A model generated the notes under the pieces. It searched no databases and was not told the DNA's origin. It saw only the letters and a list, made by a program, of their open reading frames with translations. A stretch of DNA of 15,841 nucleotides from CAYMWF01 sp964394085 [NCBI: uncultured Gemmatimonadota bacterium] (GTDB lineage Bacteria > GCA-2686955 > CAYMWF01): positions 1 through 15,841 of the forward strand of contig CAYMWF010000106.1 in NCBI GenBank assembly GCA_964394085.1, read 5' to 3'. The stretch's first letter is position 1; each line of letters begins with the position of its first letter. Positions 1 through 7,598 of this stretch are shown here, piece by piece. Made by a program: the position numbers and the translations under genes.

Positions 1-48
1 GATGCTTAAAAGGATGTTCAACGGGTGTCGGTTTTGTTTTTCCTATCC
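1..48 (+). repeat. 48-bp direct repeat, left copy
   Basis: Bases 1-48 match 11213-11260 with one mismatch (T at 7, C at 11219). The match breaks down immediately after base 48. Because it begins at the first base of the window, the true repeat may extend further left. In the left copy it lies inside the tail of an apparent upstream gene. In the right copy it abuts the truncated aminotransferase. Confidence 0.9.
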
Positions 49-176
49 CTGCGATCTTGAACTGCCTGAGCAGGTTGTCAACATGGCTTCATATACCATG
101 GGTTGGCGGAACGACCTTTCTCTTTGCCGGAGAACTTGAGCATCGGTGGATTGTAATAAGAAGGAAGATCCGATGA
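3..176 (+). CDS. 3' end of an upstream gene (partial, unidentified)
   Basis: A reading frame enters from the left edge and stays open for 57 codons to a TGA at 174-176, 34 bases before the next gene. Its tail (GGTTFLFAGELEHRWIVIRR) looks like real protein and faintly recalls the last strand of a class I SAM-dependent methyltransferase, but this is only an impression. A second frame (2-139, beginning MLKRMFNGCRFCFSYP) is also open and has the more protein-like sequence over the first 48 bases. Those bases recur at 11213-11260, and the single difference between the copies is synonymous in that second frame. The gene may therefore carry a frameshift near base 50. I cannot decide which frame is used without the sequence to the left. 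Confidence 0.35.
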   Translation, partial: CLKGCSTGVGFVFPIPAILNCLSRLSTWLHIPWVGGTTFLFAGELEHRWIVIRRKIR

Positions 177-214
177 GTCGAGATCGAGTTCGGCTCAGGA
201 CCCGGTTGTCATGA
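173..214 (+). other. Possible 13-residue leader ORF coupled to the first RS gene
   Basis: A short frame encodes MSRDRVRLRTRLS and ends in a TGA at 212-214 that overlaps the ATG of the next gene (ATGA). It is preceded by AAGGAAG about 8 bases upstream of its ATG, a better ribosome site than the one directly before 211. It could deliver ribosomes to the radical SAM gene by translational coupling. A chance short frame is equally possible. Confidence 0.25.
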
Positions 215-1239
215 ATAGACCGATTTCCATACTTAAGGATACCCTCCTGGCCTATCGTCTCAACTTCCGGGCCATGCGCCCCAAAGCCCGGATTCGAGCG
301 ATGGTTCGGCTCGGGTTGGGTCTTTTACCAGGAGTTTCTAACACGCCCTATTCCCTTCTGGTTGCGATCGCCGGGGCCTGTCAATGCAGGTGTGCGCACT
401 GCGGCGTCGGAGATGATTTCTCGGGGCACGAACTGTCGGTTGACGAGATTAACCGGATCGTGCGAGAGTACAGGAACGCGGGCGGTGTGCGGGTTGTATT
501 CACCGGGGGGGAACCTCTGCTGCACGAGGATCTGGTCCGGATAATTGACTACACAACCACCCTCGCTGTTGCTTCCCACGTGGACACCAACGGCCTCGCT
601 CTCACCGAGGAACTCGCCGGCAGCCTGCGAGAAGCGGGACTGTGTAGTATCGAGTTCAGCATCGATTTTCTCGATGAAATTAAAATGGAGAGGAATCGGG
701 GTGTCCCAAACATCCTGCCGAAGGTCAAACACGCTATCGGACTTGCCAGGTCTGCCGGGCTGACCGTGACAATCAACACTATCGCTTTCAAGGAGAGCCT
801 GGACAGGGGCCTTGCAGAAATAGTTGAGTACGGACGGCGTGCCGGAGTGGACGCTGTGCGTATCAACACACCGGAAGCGACGGGCCGATGGCTGGCATCA
901 CGGGAAGTGCTGCTGACCCCCGAGGAATTGGTACGGTTCGAGAAGCACCACGTTCCGGGGTTCGTGATCAGCTCCGTATGTGGTCAGATCGGAGTATTTG
1001 CAAAGAATTGCTCAGGCCTCAACGGCAGACTGCTGAGCGTTCGTCCCGACGGAACCGTCACTCCCTGTCCCTACATGCCAGTTTCCATCGGGAACGTACA
1101 TAACGAGGGCGTTGCGGATATACTGGGCAGGTTGAGGAAGTTCTGTGATCGAAGCGAGTTCCGTAGTACCAGGTGCCCGTCGGATGACCCGGATTTCATG
1201 CGGAAATACGGCGGTTGGCTCAGGGAGCAAAGCCCTTGA
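211..1239 (+). CDS. Radical SAM/SPASM enzyme, paralog A
   Basis: This is a 342-residue cytoplasmic radical SAM enzyme. It should bind a 4Fe-4S cluster through C57, C61 and C64 (C-x3-C-x2-C, sequence CQCRCAHC) and cleave SAM to the 5'-deoxyadenosyl radical. The SAM-binding GGEP motif is at 99-102. A SPASM-like C-terminal region carries C267 and C286 within the NCSG...PDGTVTPCPYM segment and C322 near the end, consistent with at least one auxiliary cluster. Such enzymes modify peptides or small molecules; nothing here identifies the substrate. It is closely related along its whole length to the gene at 2307, which lacks the intervening RS gene's features. The ATG at 211 is supported by alignment of the two N-termini (MNRPISILKD versus MKLIDSTVTF). 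The next gene starts inside its stop codon. Confidence 0.9.
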   Translation: MNRPISILKDTLLAYRLNFRAMRPKARIRAMVRLGLGLLPGVSNTPYSLLVAIAGACQCRCAHCGVGDDFSGHELSVDEINRIVREYRNAGGVRVVFTGGEPLLHEDLVRIIDYTTTLAVASHVDTNGLALTEELAGSLREAGLCSIEFSIDFLDEIKMERNRGVPNILPKVKHAIGLARSAGLTVTINTIAFKESLDRGLAEIVEYGRRAGVDAVRINTPEATGRWLASREVLLTPEELVRFEKHHVPGFVISSVCGQIGVFAKNCSGLNGRLLSVRPDGTVTPCPYMPVSIGNVHNEGVADILGRLRKFCDRSEFRSTRCPSDDPDFMRKYGGWLREQSP

Positions 1240-2201
1240 AGCTCGTTTCAAAGGCAAGGAAGTTTTGCCGCTTGGTTGTAAAAAAGCAGTCCAAGATGCC
1301 GGAAGTTGTGTCCTTGTCGATAACGACCATGTGCAACATGAATTGTGAGATGTGCTATCGATACTGGTGGGACGATTTTGAGTTTAAACACATGGATTTC
1401 GACATGTGCCGACATGTCATCGACAGGCTTCAATCGATAGATAGACTATCATTGACGGGGCTCGGCGAGAGTCTTGTGCATCCAAGATTCTTGGACATTG
1501 TATCCCTGGTGAATGACAAGCTTCCTGAAATTGATGTTTGCTTCACTACCAATGGAACTTTGTTTGATGAAGGAATGCAGAAGGGGATTGTCGAAAGGAA
1601 GGTGAAGGAGATAGTCTTCTCACTGGAGGACTTTGATTGTTCTTACCCGGGTTCAGGGGTCCACCAGTACTCGGAGAAAGCTCAACACAACATAGAGAGT
1701 TTCGTCATGCTCAACAGTGAGAAGGACAGGCGTATCAATGTTATCATCAAGTCGGTGATGATCTCAAAAGACCAGATTGCAGAAGTGTTCCGGTTTGCAG
1801 GATTTACAGGTGTTGATTCCGTGACCATCACCAGGATGGACGTACCGCTGGATTCTGAAGCCAGGAGGCTCTCCGAGGAAGAGGAAAGAGATATAATCAG
1901 ATATGCAAAAATCTTATCCAAGAGATACGATGTTGAGTCGTTCTGCCCCAACAATCATGATTTGCCCATGAGAATCGCCTCCCACTTCGATAATGTCTGT
2001 TTGGTCACCGACAATTCCATTTTTGTCGATGTTGATGCCAATGTTTCGCCCTGCTGCACCTTGAGGGACTATAGGATCGGAAGTCTGCTTGATCAGAAAC
2101 TGGAGGAAATTTGGCGAAGCGACCTTTCTGCCAGTTTCCTGTCGAAGCAGCCGGAGGTCTGCGGCGTCTGCGATATTTTCAAACATAGGCGATGGCATTG
2201 A
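1236..2201 (+). CDS. Radical SAM enzyme with C-terminal Cys cluster
   Basis: This encodes a 321-residue radical SAM protein. The cluster motif is C33, C37 and C40 (CNMNCEMC), and the SAM-contacting motif takes the form GLGESL at about 75-80 rather than GGEP, as in many enzymes with GxGEPL. The C-terminus has paired cysteines (SPCC) and a final CGVC, consistent with a SPASM or twitch-type auxiliary cluster site. I chose the TTG at 1236 because it overlaps the previous stop (TTGA) and has GGGAG about 9 bases upstream. An earlier TTG at 1215 and an ATG at 1320 or later inside the domain fit less well. It is not a close relative of its two neighbours, so it probably performs a different step. Substrate unknown. 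Confidence 0.88.
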   Translation: MKLVSKARKFCRLVVKKQSKMPEVVSLSITTMCNMNCEMCYRYWWDDFEFKHMDFDMCRHVIDRLQSIDRLSLTGLGESLVHPRFLDIVSLVNDKLPEIDVCFTTNGTLFDEGMQKGIVERKVKEIVFSLEDFDCSYPGSGVHQYSEKAQHNIESFVMLNSEKDRRINVIIKSVMISKDQIAEVFRFAGFTGVDSVTITRMDVPLDSEARRLSEEEERDIIRYAKILSKRYDVESFCPNNHDLPMRIASHFDNVCLVTDNSIFVDVDANVSPCCTLRDYRIGSLLDQKLEEIWRSDLSASFLSKQPEVCGVCDIFKHRRWH

Positions 2202-2306
2202 CAATCTCCCGGCTATCACCTATTAGACATCGTTCCACCGATTCATCCCTCTGTACATCCGATGCCTTGGCTCGGCGTATATGAAGTTGTGGGGAAAGGG
2301 ATCCGG

Positions 2307-3356
2307 ATGAAGCTGATCGATAGTACCGTAACTTTCGTCAAGAACGCTAAACTCGTGTACGACGTCAATTTTGCTCAACTCGGCCTGGTTGACCGCGTCT
2401 CGGGGTTAACGCGGCTTGGGTTGAAGCTTGCTTTCGATCTTTACGATGCACCGGTCTCCATGTTGATAGCGATTACCGGGCGTTGTCAGTGTAACTGTCG
2501 TCACTGCGGCGTGCCCTTTCTCCACAGCAGGGATCAGCTTTCGATGTTGCGGATCGAGGATCTACTGCGTGAGTATCGCACCATGGGTGGATGGCGGGTC
2601 GTGTTCAGCGGTGGGGAGCCGCTGCTTCGTTCCGATCTGAGCTATATGATCACCTGCGCATCTCGACTGGGGCTGGCCACGCTGGTGGATTCCAACGCCA
2701 TTGCGCTGGACGACCGGAAGATTTCCGAATTGAAACGAGCCGGTCTGGGCGTCGTTGAACTCAGTATCGACTCAATGGATGGGAAGAAAATGGCACAAAA
2801 TTGCGGCGTACACGGGATCCTCGAACAAGTAAAAGCCGCCATGCAGTTGTGTCGCGAGCAGGAGCTGACATTCGCCGTCAATACCGTGGCCTTCCGTGAG
2901 AACCTCGACGGCGATCTCGACGAGATCATCGCCTACAGCCGTCAGGCGGGTGCACGCTACGTACGAATCCTGGAACCAATCGCTTCCGGCCAGGCTCCAG
3001 AGCACGATTTTCTATTGACTAGTGAGGAGCGGGAACGTATGCGAACCCGCCATGAACCGGGTTTTGTAATCCTGGAACAAATTGGAAAGATAGGCGCTAA
3101 CTGTTCCGGCATAAACGGACGCTACCTGAGCGTCGCACCGGATGGGACGGTCACTCCCTGCCCGTATATGTCCGTTGCTCTTGGAAACGTGTACGAGCAG
3201 TCGCTGGAACAGATTATCCGCGGGACCCGCGGGCGTGTCTCTGAAATGAAAACTTGTGAAGCTGGTTGCCCCGACACGACCTGCATCGTTAATGATCCCG
3301 TCTTCCGCACGCAGTTTATTGAACCGATCGGGGGAAAGAGGTGGGCGGATGTTTGA
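2307..3356 (+). CDS. Radical SAM/SPASM enzyme, paralog B
   Basis: This 349-residue enzyme is a paralog of the one at 211. Shared blocks include CQCNCRHCG (C60, C64, C67), RVVFSGGEPLLRSDL, the segment from NCSG to PDGTVTPCPYM, and the linker HEPGFVI (HVPGFVI in paralog A). It keeps more C-terminal cysteines than paralog A (CEAGCPDTTC near the end), so its auxiliary cluster site looks more complete. The frame is open upstream to an ATG at 2262. I prefer 2307 because the N-terminus then lines up with paralog A and a purine-rich GGGGAAAGGG lies upstream. About 105 non-coding bases separate it from the preceding RS gene. Two such paralogs in one operon suggest successive modifications or recognition of two sites or substrates. 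Confidence 0.9.
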   Translation: MKLIDSTVTFVKNAKLVYDVNFAQLGLVDRVSGLTRLGLKLAFDLYDAPVSMLIAITGRCQCNCRHCGVPFLHSRDQLSMLRIEDLLREYRTMGGWRVVFSGGEPLLRSDLSYMITCASRLGLATLVDSNAIALDDRKISELKRAGLGVVELSIDSMDGKKMAQNCGVHGILEQVKAAMQLCREQELTFAVNTVAFRENLDGDLDEIIAYSRQAGARYVRILEPIASGQAPEHDFLLTSEERERMRTRHEPGFVILEQIGKIGANCSGINGRYLSVAPDGTVTPCPYMSVALGNVYEQSLEQIIRGTRGRVSEMKTCEAGCPDTTCIVNDPVFRTQFIEPIGGKRWADV

Positions 3357-3538
3357 GCAATGAGACACTCGCTCGGCGTATTGTGAGTGTCTGCCGGAAT
3401 TCTTCCATCGTCTGCAAAAAGGATCGCAGTGCCTTCCGTTCCCTATCCGGTCTTCTCTGGTGTTTCAGCATGTTTGTAGTTGATTATCGTAGGAGAGACG
3501 GACACGGACGAGCGAGGCAATGGTATAGGTTTGGATGA
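3353..3538 (+). CDS. Possible 61-residue small protein between RS genes
   Basis: The 178-base gap between paralog B and the next RS gene is bridged by one open frame. Read from the TTG at 3353, it overlaps the stop of paralog B (TTGA). Its TGA at 3536-3538 overlaps the ATG of the next gene (ATGA). The predicted peptide (MSNETLARRI...RQWYRFG) has cysteines at 14, 21 and 37, is arginine-rich and shows no motif I recognise. Another possible start is GTG at 3341. Linked overlaps at both ends are what a translated spacer gene would show, and small peptides beside SPASM enzymes can be precursors. The arginine content and the lack of a Gly/Ala or Cys core make this weak. It may be non-coding. Confidence 0.25.
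   Translation: MSNETLARRIVSVCRNSSIVCKKDRSAFRSLSGLLWCFSMFVVDYRRRDGHGRARQWYRFG
3363..3392 (+). other. Inverted repeat / possible RNA hairpin
   Basis: AGACACTC (3363-3370) pairs perfectly with GAGTGTCT (3385-3392). A G-U and a C-G pair extend the stem inward around a 10-base loop. It begins six bases after the stop of paralog B. No U-run follows, so it is not a standard intrinsic terminator. It could be an mRNA processing or attenuation element, or an operator. Confidence 0.4.
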
Positions 3539-4842
3539 ATATTCTCTATGAAACGGAATCCGTGTGTCCTTTATGCTTTAAAAGCATCGGGGGCATTGTC
3601 TTCGAAAAAAACAATCAGGTCTATTTGCGGAAGAAATGTCGCGAACACGGAGAATTTACCATAAGGATTGAGTCACACTGTGAATTGTACATAAGAAGAA
3701 TGAATCTATTGTTCAAGGAACGTTTCGATTATGGGATACATGAGAATTTCCATATCTACCTCACTGACAGGTGCAATCTGAACTGTCCGATCTGTTTTAC
3801 AAGAAGCAGCAAAGAATATATAGAACCGACGCCAGCGGATATTGAGCGGTTTCTGGTAGCTAACAGGCCTCTCAAAAAGATAACATTAATCGGTGGTGAA
3901 CCAACGGTCAGGGACGACATCTTTGCTATAATAGGTTTGATAAAGAAATATGGTGGTGAACCTGTCCTATGTACAAATGGTCTGAAACTGATAAATGAGG
4001 AATTCGTCAAAAGATTGAAAGATAGCGGGCTGCTGGAAGTCCAGCTGCAGTTTGACGGGCTTGAAGACGATATCTATACATCATTGAGAGGCCGTGCTCT
4101 ATATGACGAGAAGGTGAAGGCGATTGCTAATCTGACGAAACATAATTTTAAAATCATTATAATTTCAACCATAGAAGCCGGTTTGAACGATGAAAAAATG
4201 AACGGCTTACTCGAATTTTCCGTTAATAAGCCATCTATAAACGGCATCGTATTCAGGGCCGCCGGGGCTAGTGGAACGCCTGGGGGAAAGGATTCCCTTG
4301 AAATCTTTTCAACGGATATACTGTTTATGCTGGAGGAACAGACAAAGAGGAGAATTACTGTTTCCGATGTGGAAACCTTCCAGGAAATCATCTTAAAGCT
4401 GGTCAAAATATTCAGAACAACCGCGCCAGCGTGTTTCAAGGACAGATTCTATATTCTGATAAGAGACGGAAAACGAAATATCCCTTTGGGAGAAATCCTT
4501 CCACTGGGTGAAATTAATGCGCTTCTGGGTATTGGGAAACCACTGAGACCGAAGCACGCGGTTGACTTGATTAAGCGGTTGGATTTGAGAAAGCTGAAGG
4601 GAGCAAGAACCTTATTTCACATCCTTAAATTACTCCGCTTCTTTCTTTACCAGGTAAGCTCAGCCAGGAAATCAGGTTTCAGCAAGGATAGTAGGATTTT
4701 CGTTATCGGGATAGCGGGAGTATGTGACAGGTACAGCTACGACAAAAGGGTCGTGGATACCTGTACTTCTTCGTTATTCAAAGATAATGTCGTTTATGAC
4801 AAACTACCGGAAGGTTATATAAAGACAAATTATTGCATGTAA
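3535..4842 (+). CDS. Radical SAM protein, COG1964/Tes-like
   Basis: This 435-residue radical SAM protein has the cluster motif C80, C84 and C87 (CNLNCPIC) and an IGGEP motif in the second beta-alpha unit. Its N-terminus has C11-x2-C14 and C35-x2-H38 (KKCREHGEF), a small metal-site motif resembling that of the archaeal tetraether lipid synthase (Tes/MJ0619) and related COG1964 proteins. The C-terminus has scattered cysteines (GVCDRYSYD, DTCTSS, NYCM) in roughly the place of the Tes C-terminal cysteines. Tes joins lipid chains through C-C bonds between unactivated carbons, so a lipid or prenyl substrate is an inference from this resemblance only. The ATG overlaps the stop of the small frame before it. 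It is more AT-rich than the first gene of the operon. It is the last gene of this operon. Confidence 0.82.
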   Translation: MNILYETESVCPLCFKSIGGIVFEKNNQVYLRKKCREHGEFTIRIESHCELYIRRMNLLFKERFDYGIHENFHIYLTDRCNLNCPICFTRSSKEYIEPTPADIERFLVANRPLKKITLIGGEPTVRDDIFAIIGLIKKYGGEPVLCTNGLKLINEEFVKRLKDSGLLEVQLQFDGLEDDIYTSLRGRALYDEKVKAIANLTKHNFKIIIISTIEAGLNDEKMNGLLEFSVNKPSINGIVFRAAGASGTPGGKDSLEIFSTDILFMLEEQTKRRITVSDVETFQEIILKLVKIFRTTAPACFKDRFYILIRDGKRNIPLGEILPLGEINALLGIGKPLRPKHAVDLIKRLDLRKLKGARTLFHILKLLRFFLYQVSSARKSGFSKDSRIFVIGIAGVCDRYSYDKRVVDTCTSSLFKDNVVYDKLPEGYIKTNYCM

Positions 4843-4956
4843 GGTCTGCTCATGGGGATTTTCGTTTCTATGCTGTGCTCATGGTAAATTGTCAAGAAGT
4901 ATCATGCATATCCGTCAGGCGTAAAGATACATTTGAACCTTCTCCTGGTTTTTCAT
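4843..4956. other. Gap between the two convergent operons
   Basis: The 114 bases between the convergent stop codons contain no convincing gene. I also see no stable hairpin followed by a T-run on either strand, so I cannot point to a bidirectional terminator. Confidence 0.5.
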
Positions 4957-6432
4957 CTATTTCATACATTTATAAATACTTTCCATTATCTTGTTGCCGA
5001 TACGCACATCGACTGGGAATTTAAAAAACATATTTTTGAATCGATACCTGGCAAATGGCCAGTAAATCTTCCTTGCAAGTTCAAAAATCCTGGATATATG
5101 GTTTGAGTATACCAATTCTTTTCTTGATAGAAACATTGATGTAAAGGTCAACGATTTCAGGAGATCCAGCCTATCCCTGTTCAGCCACGGCCCCCCCGCG
5201 GTGTTTATCTCGAACTCTCCGTATCGTTCCAGGTTCCAGGCCTTTTTCCAGGGTTCATTTATATTTTTCCGGTACACTTCAGTTCCGGGAAAAGGGAATA
5301 GTATGGTAACCAAGAATATTCGGGCTCTCCTGTTCTCTTTCCTTAAACGAAATATGAAATCAATATTCGTCTTGATGTCATCCATGCTCTCCCCGGGGAA
5401 TCCAAAGATAAACGAATATTGGACGCCGATATTATGCCTGGACAACCTTGCATTGAAATCCCTAAGTTTTTCTGTATCAAAGATCTTGTTCATACTCGTC
5501 ATAAATCGGGGAGATACGTTTTCAATGCCGATTTTCAATTCACGGCATCCCAGATCTACAAGCTTTTTGAGGGAAAAATCATCCAGTTCGGATGCCCCTT
5601 CCGGGGTCAAGCCGTGAGTTCCCCATGGCATTGTCAAACGTGAAAGACATTCTCCTATCCTAAGTGCCCTTGTAGTATCCAGGAAGAAGTTATCATCGAT
5701 GATAAATATGTTCTGGGGATTAAAAAGTAACTTTATCTGCTTAAGTTCCTCGAATACCCTTTCCGGTCTCTTCGCCCTCCAATGACCCTTGCAAATCCCG
5801 GCATTATAACAAAACGAACAAGTATTTGGGCAACCCCTAGATGTCTCAATAGAGACTACCCTCCTCCTTCCGTACCCACCGCTATTTCTTTCCCTTTTTA
5901 TTAAATGGTAAGGCAATAGGGGCAGGTCGTTCAGATTCAGAAAACGGTCGGTCGGGGTCATTGACACGAGACCGTCATCGTCCCGGTAGAAGACATTGGA
6001 TGTCCCGGAAACACTCCCTGAGTTACAAAGTGTGTCCGCCAGGCGCAATAAGGTCTCTTCTCCCTCTCCGAATACTACATAGTCAACACTCTTCTCTGAA
6101 AGTACAAGATCAGGATTCAATGAGGGAAAGACACCGCCCCAGACGATTTTCACCTTGTCCTTGAGTAAGGATTTGGCCATCCGGGAGATCTTTATTGCCT
6201 GGTGTATTTGCGGACCGATCATGACGGTTATACCAATTAAAAAAGGCTTTTTTTCGAGAATCAAGGCCCGCAGGTATGAAGTCCATGACAGAATTGTCCT
6301 CAACTCGATTATTCTGACATCATATTTCTTTTCAACAAGGGATGAAGCATGGAGTACTGGTAATGGTAACCCCCTCCCTTGTATGAAATCCCAATAACCT
6401 GCACGAGTCTGTATTAGAAAAATGGATTTCAT
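4957..6432 (-). CDS. B12-binding-type radical SAM enzyme (class B)
   Basis: This 491-residue protein has the layout of cobalamin-binding-domain radical SAM enzymes. Residues 1-130 form a Rossmann-like B12-binding region with typical landmarks (GLPLPVLHASSL, VWGGVFPSLNPDLVL, VDYVVFGEGE). As in many members, the DxHxxG cobalamin-ligand motif is absent. The RS core starts at about 195 with SRGCPNTCSFCYN (C201, C205, C208). Family members catalyse methylations at unreactive carbons as well as ring contractions and other rearrangements. About 110 C-terminal residues are basic and aromatic (KIYWPFARYRFKNMFF) and could touch a membrane or lipid. It is last in the minus-strand operon, 52 bases after the preceding gene, and converges on the gene ending at 4842. 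I see no good ribosome site directly before the ATG. Confidence 0.88.
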   Translation of the reverse strand: MKSIFLIQTRAGYWDFIQGRGLPLPVLHASSLVEKKYDVRIIELRTILSWTSYLRALILEKKPFLIGITVMIGPQIHQAIKISRMAKSLLKDKVKIVWGGVFPSLNPDLVLSEKSVDYVVFGEGEETLLRLADTLCNSGSVSGTSNVFYRDDDGLVSMTPTDRFLNLNDLPLLPYHLIKRERNSGGYGRRRVVSIETSRGCPNTCSFCYNAGICKGHWRAKRPERVFEELKQIKLLFNPQNIFIIDDNFFLDTTRALRIGECLSRLTMPWGTHGLTPEGASELDDFSLKKLVDLGCRELKIGIENVSPRFMTSMNKIFDTEKLRDFNARLSRHNIGVQYSFIFGFPGESMDDIKTNIDFIFRLRKENRRARIFLVTILFPFPGTEVYRKNINEPWKKAWNLERYGEFEINTAGGPWLNRDRLDLLKSLTFTSMFLSRKELVYSNHISRIFELARKIYWPFARYRFKNMFFKFPVDVRIGNKIMESIYKCMK

Positions 6433-6484
6433 GACAGTTCGGGAACACCAATGTGAATGATTGGAGCCTCCACCTTCAATTGCG

Positions 6485-7582
6485 TCAAGCTATGTAATTC
6501 CTTGAGGATAATAACCTCTCCAAATATCGGGTGATACGAGATCGGTCGTTTCCGGGATGATATGAAAGGGTAAGAAATGCGGAAAGGATCGATTTGAGAT
6601 CCAGATGTCCCAGAACCCGATCGTATTCAAAATAGGGAGCGATGGCACAACCTCCGCAAGCAGGAGGGGTGATCTTGGAATAGGCGTCCAGGAAGTATTG
6701 GTTTCCGTTTATCGGGGAGGGATCTTCAGGACACATATGGCACGGAACGAGGTGACCGTCAGGTAGAACCGTTAGGAAACTGCGCCCCGCGGAACAAGGT
6801 AGGCGACTCTTTGAATCAGGCGACCGCTCCAGATATTGGGGGTAGGCATAGGAGTTTCCCACTGGAACATTCCTCGATTTAAGGTTTCTCAACAGGTGTG
6901 CCAGATTTCTCAATTCTTCGGGCGCTAACTCCCATCTCTCCGGGAAGTCCCGGCTGAATGCATACGGGGTGGCGGGCTGAAAGAAAGGAATGAAGCCCAT
7001 CCTGATGCCGAGGGTACACACATATTCGATAATACCAGGATTATATCGGCTCAATACTGTGACCGTATAGACCTTTTTTTTCGATCGAACCGCCCAATCC
7101 ACCGCATCCAGAACCCGCTGGTGGCTTCCCTTTCCTCTGATGCCGTCATGGATGTCACGTGGGCCGTCGAGGCTGAGCGTGATGCCCTGCAAATCACGGA
7201 GGTCATCCATACGGTCGATTACAAACCAGCCGTTCGTTGTCAGCGATGTCCGCAATCCCTGGCGCTGTGCTAGGGAAATAAGCTCCCCGATGTCGGAACG
7301 GAGCAGTGGTTCCCCGCCACAGAAAGAGACTGCTAAAGTTCCGACTCCTACACTCTCTTCAAGCAGGCTAACCCACCGTGAAGTTTCCATTTCCTCGAAA
7401 GAATCTTTCCATATACCGCAATACTTGCATCGCAGATTGCATCGGTGAGTCAAGGCGGCAAGGAGAACTGCCGGTCTAGGCCTACCGACGAGGTGACAAA
7501 TGTAATTCCGAAGCCATCCCGTCATTAACTTGCGAGATGGAAAATTTTCTCGTTTCACTCTTTCCTGTTTCCGACGTTTCAA
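6485..7582 (-). CDS. Radical SAM/SPASM enzyme (minus-strand operon)
   Basis: This 365-residue radical SAM enzyme has cluster cysteines C48, C52 and C55 (CNLRCKYCG) and FCGGEPLLRSDI with GGEP at 89-92. Its SPASM-like tail includes LPCSAG, a PDGHLVPCHMC segment and PACGGC, enough cysteines for auxiliary Fe-S clusters. SPASM enzymes act mainly on peptides, but members on small molecules are known. It starts 16 bases after the propeller gene on the same strand, so the two are probably co-transcribed. The start is uncertain. The TTG at 7582 gives a very basic N-terminus (MKRRKQERVKRENF), and a GTG at 7558 or an ATG at 7525 are alternatives that keep the whole RS domain. It is distinct from paralogs A and B. 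Confidence 0.88.
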   Translation of the reverse strand: MKRRKQERVKRENFPSRKLMTGWLRNYICHLVGRPRPAVLLAALTHRCNLRCKYCGIWKDSFEEMETSRWVSLLEESVGVGTLAVSFCGGEPLLRSDIGELISLAQRQGLRTSLTTNGWFVIDRMDDLRDLQGITLSLDGPRDIHDGIRGKGSHQRVLDAVDWAVRSKKKVYTVTVLSRYNPGIIEYVCTLGIRMGFIPFFQPATPYAFSRDFPERWELAPEELRNLAHLLRNLKSRNVPVGNSYAYPQYLERSPDSKSRLPCSAGRSFLTVLPDGHLVPCHMCPEDPSPINGNQYFLDAYSKITPPACGGCAIAPYFEYDRVLGHLDLKSILSAFLTLSYHPGNDRSRITRYLERLLSSRNYIA

Positions 7583-7598
7583 TGCATTTCCCGAGGGA

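Noticed and set aside
325-869. Long minus-strand frames opposite the first RS gene (325-732 and 549-869)
   Set aside because: They are antisense shadows of a gene with clear RS motifs, and their translations show no family features.
2270-3381. An 11-base match (GCTCGGCGTAT) at 2270-2280 and 3371-3381, near both ends of paralog B
   Set aside because: Matches of this length are expected many times by chance in a window of this size, and the flanks do not match.
4847-4882. Two copies of TGCTCATGG about 27 bases apart
   Set aside because: They are too short and isolated to be called a repeat element or operator.
4843-4956. Bidirectional terminator between convergent operons
   Set aside because: No stem of useful length followed by a T-run could be found on either strand.
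4833-5024. 63-codon plus-strand frame at the convergent junction
   Set aside because: It overlaps the end of the B12-RS gene antisense, lacks a ribosome site and has no recognisable composition.
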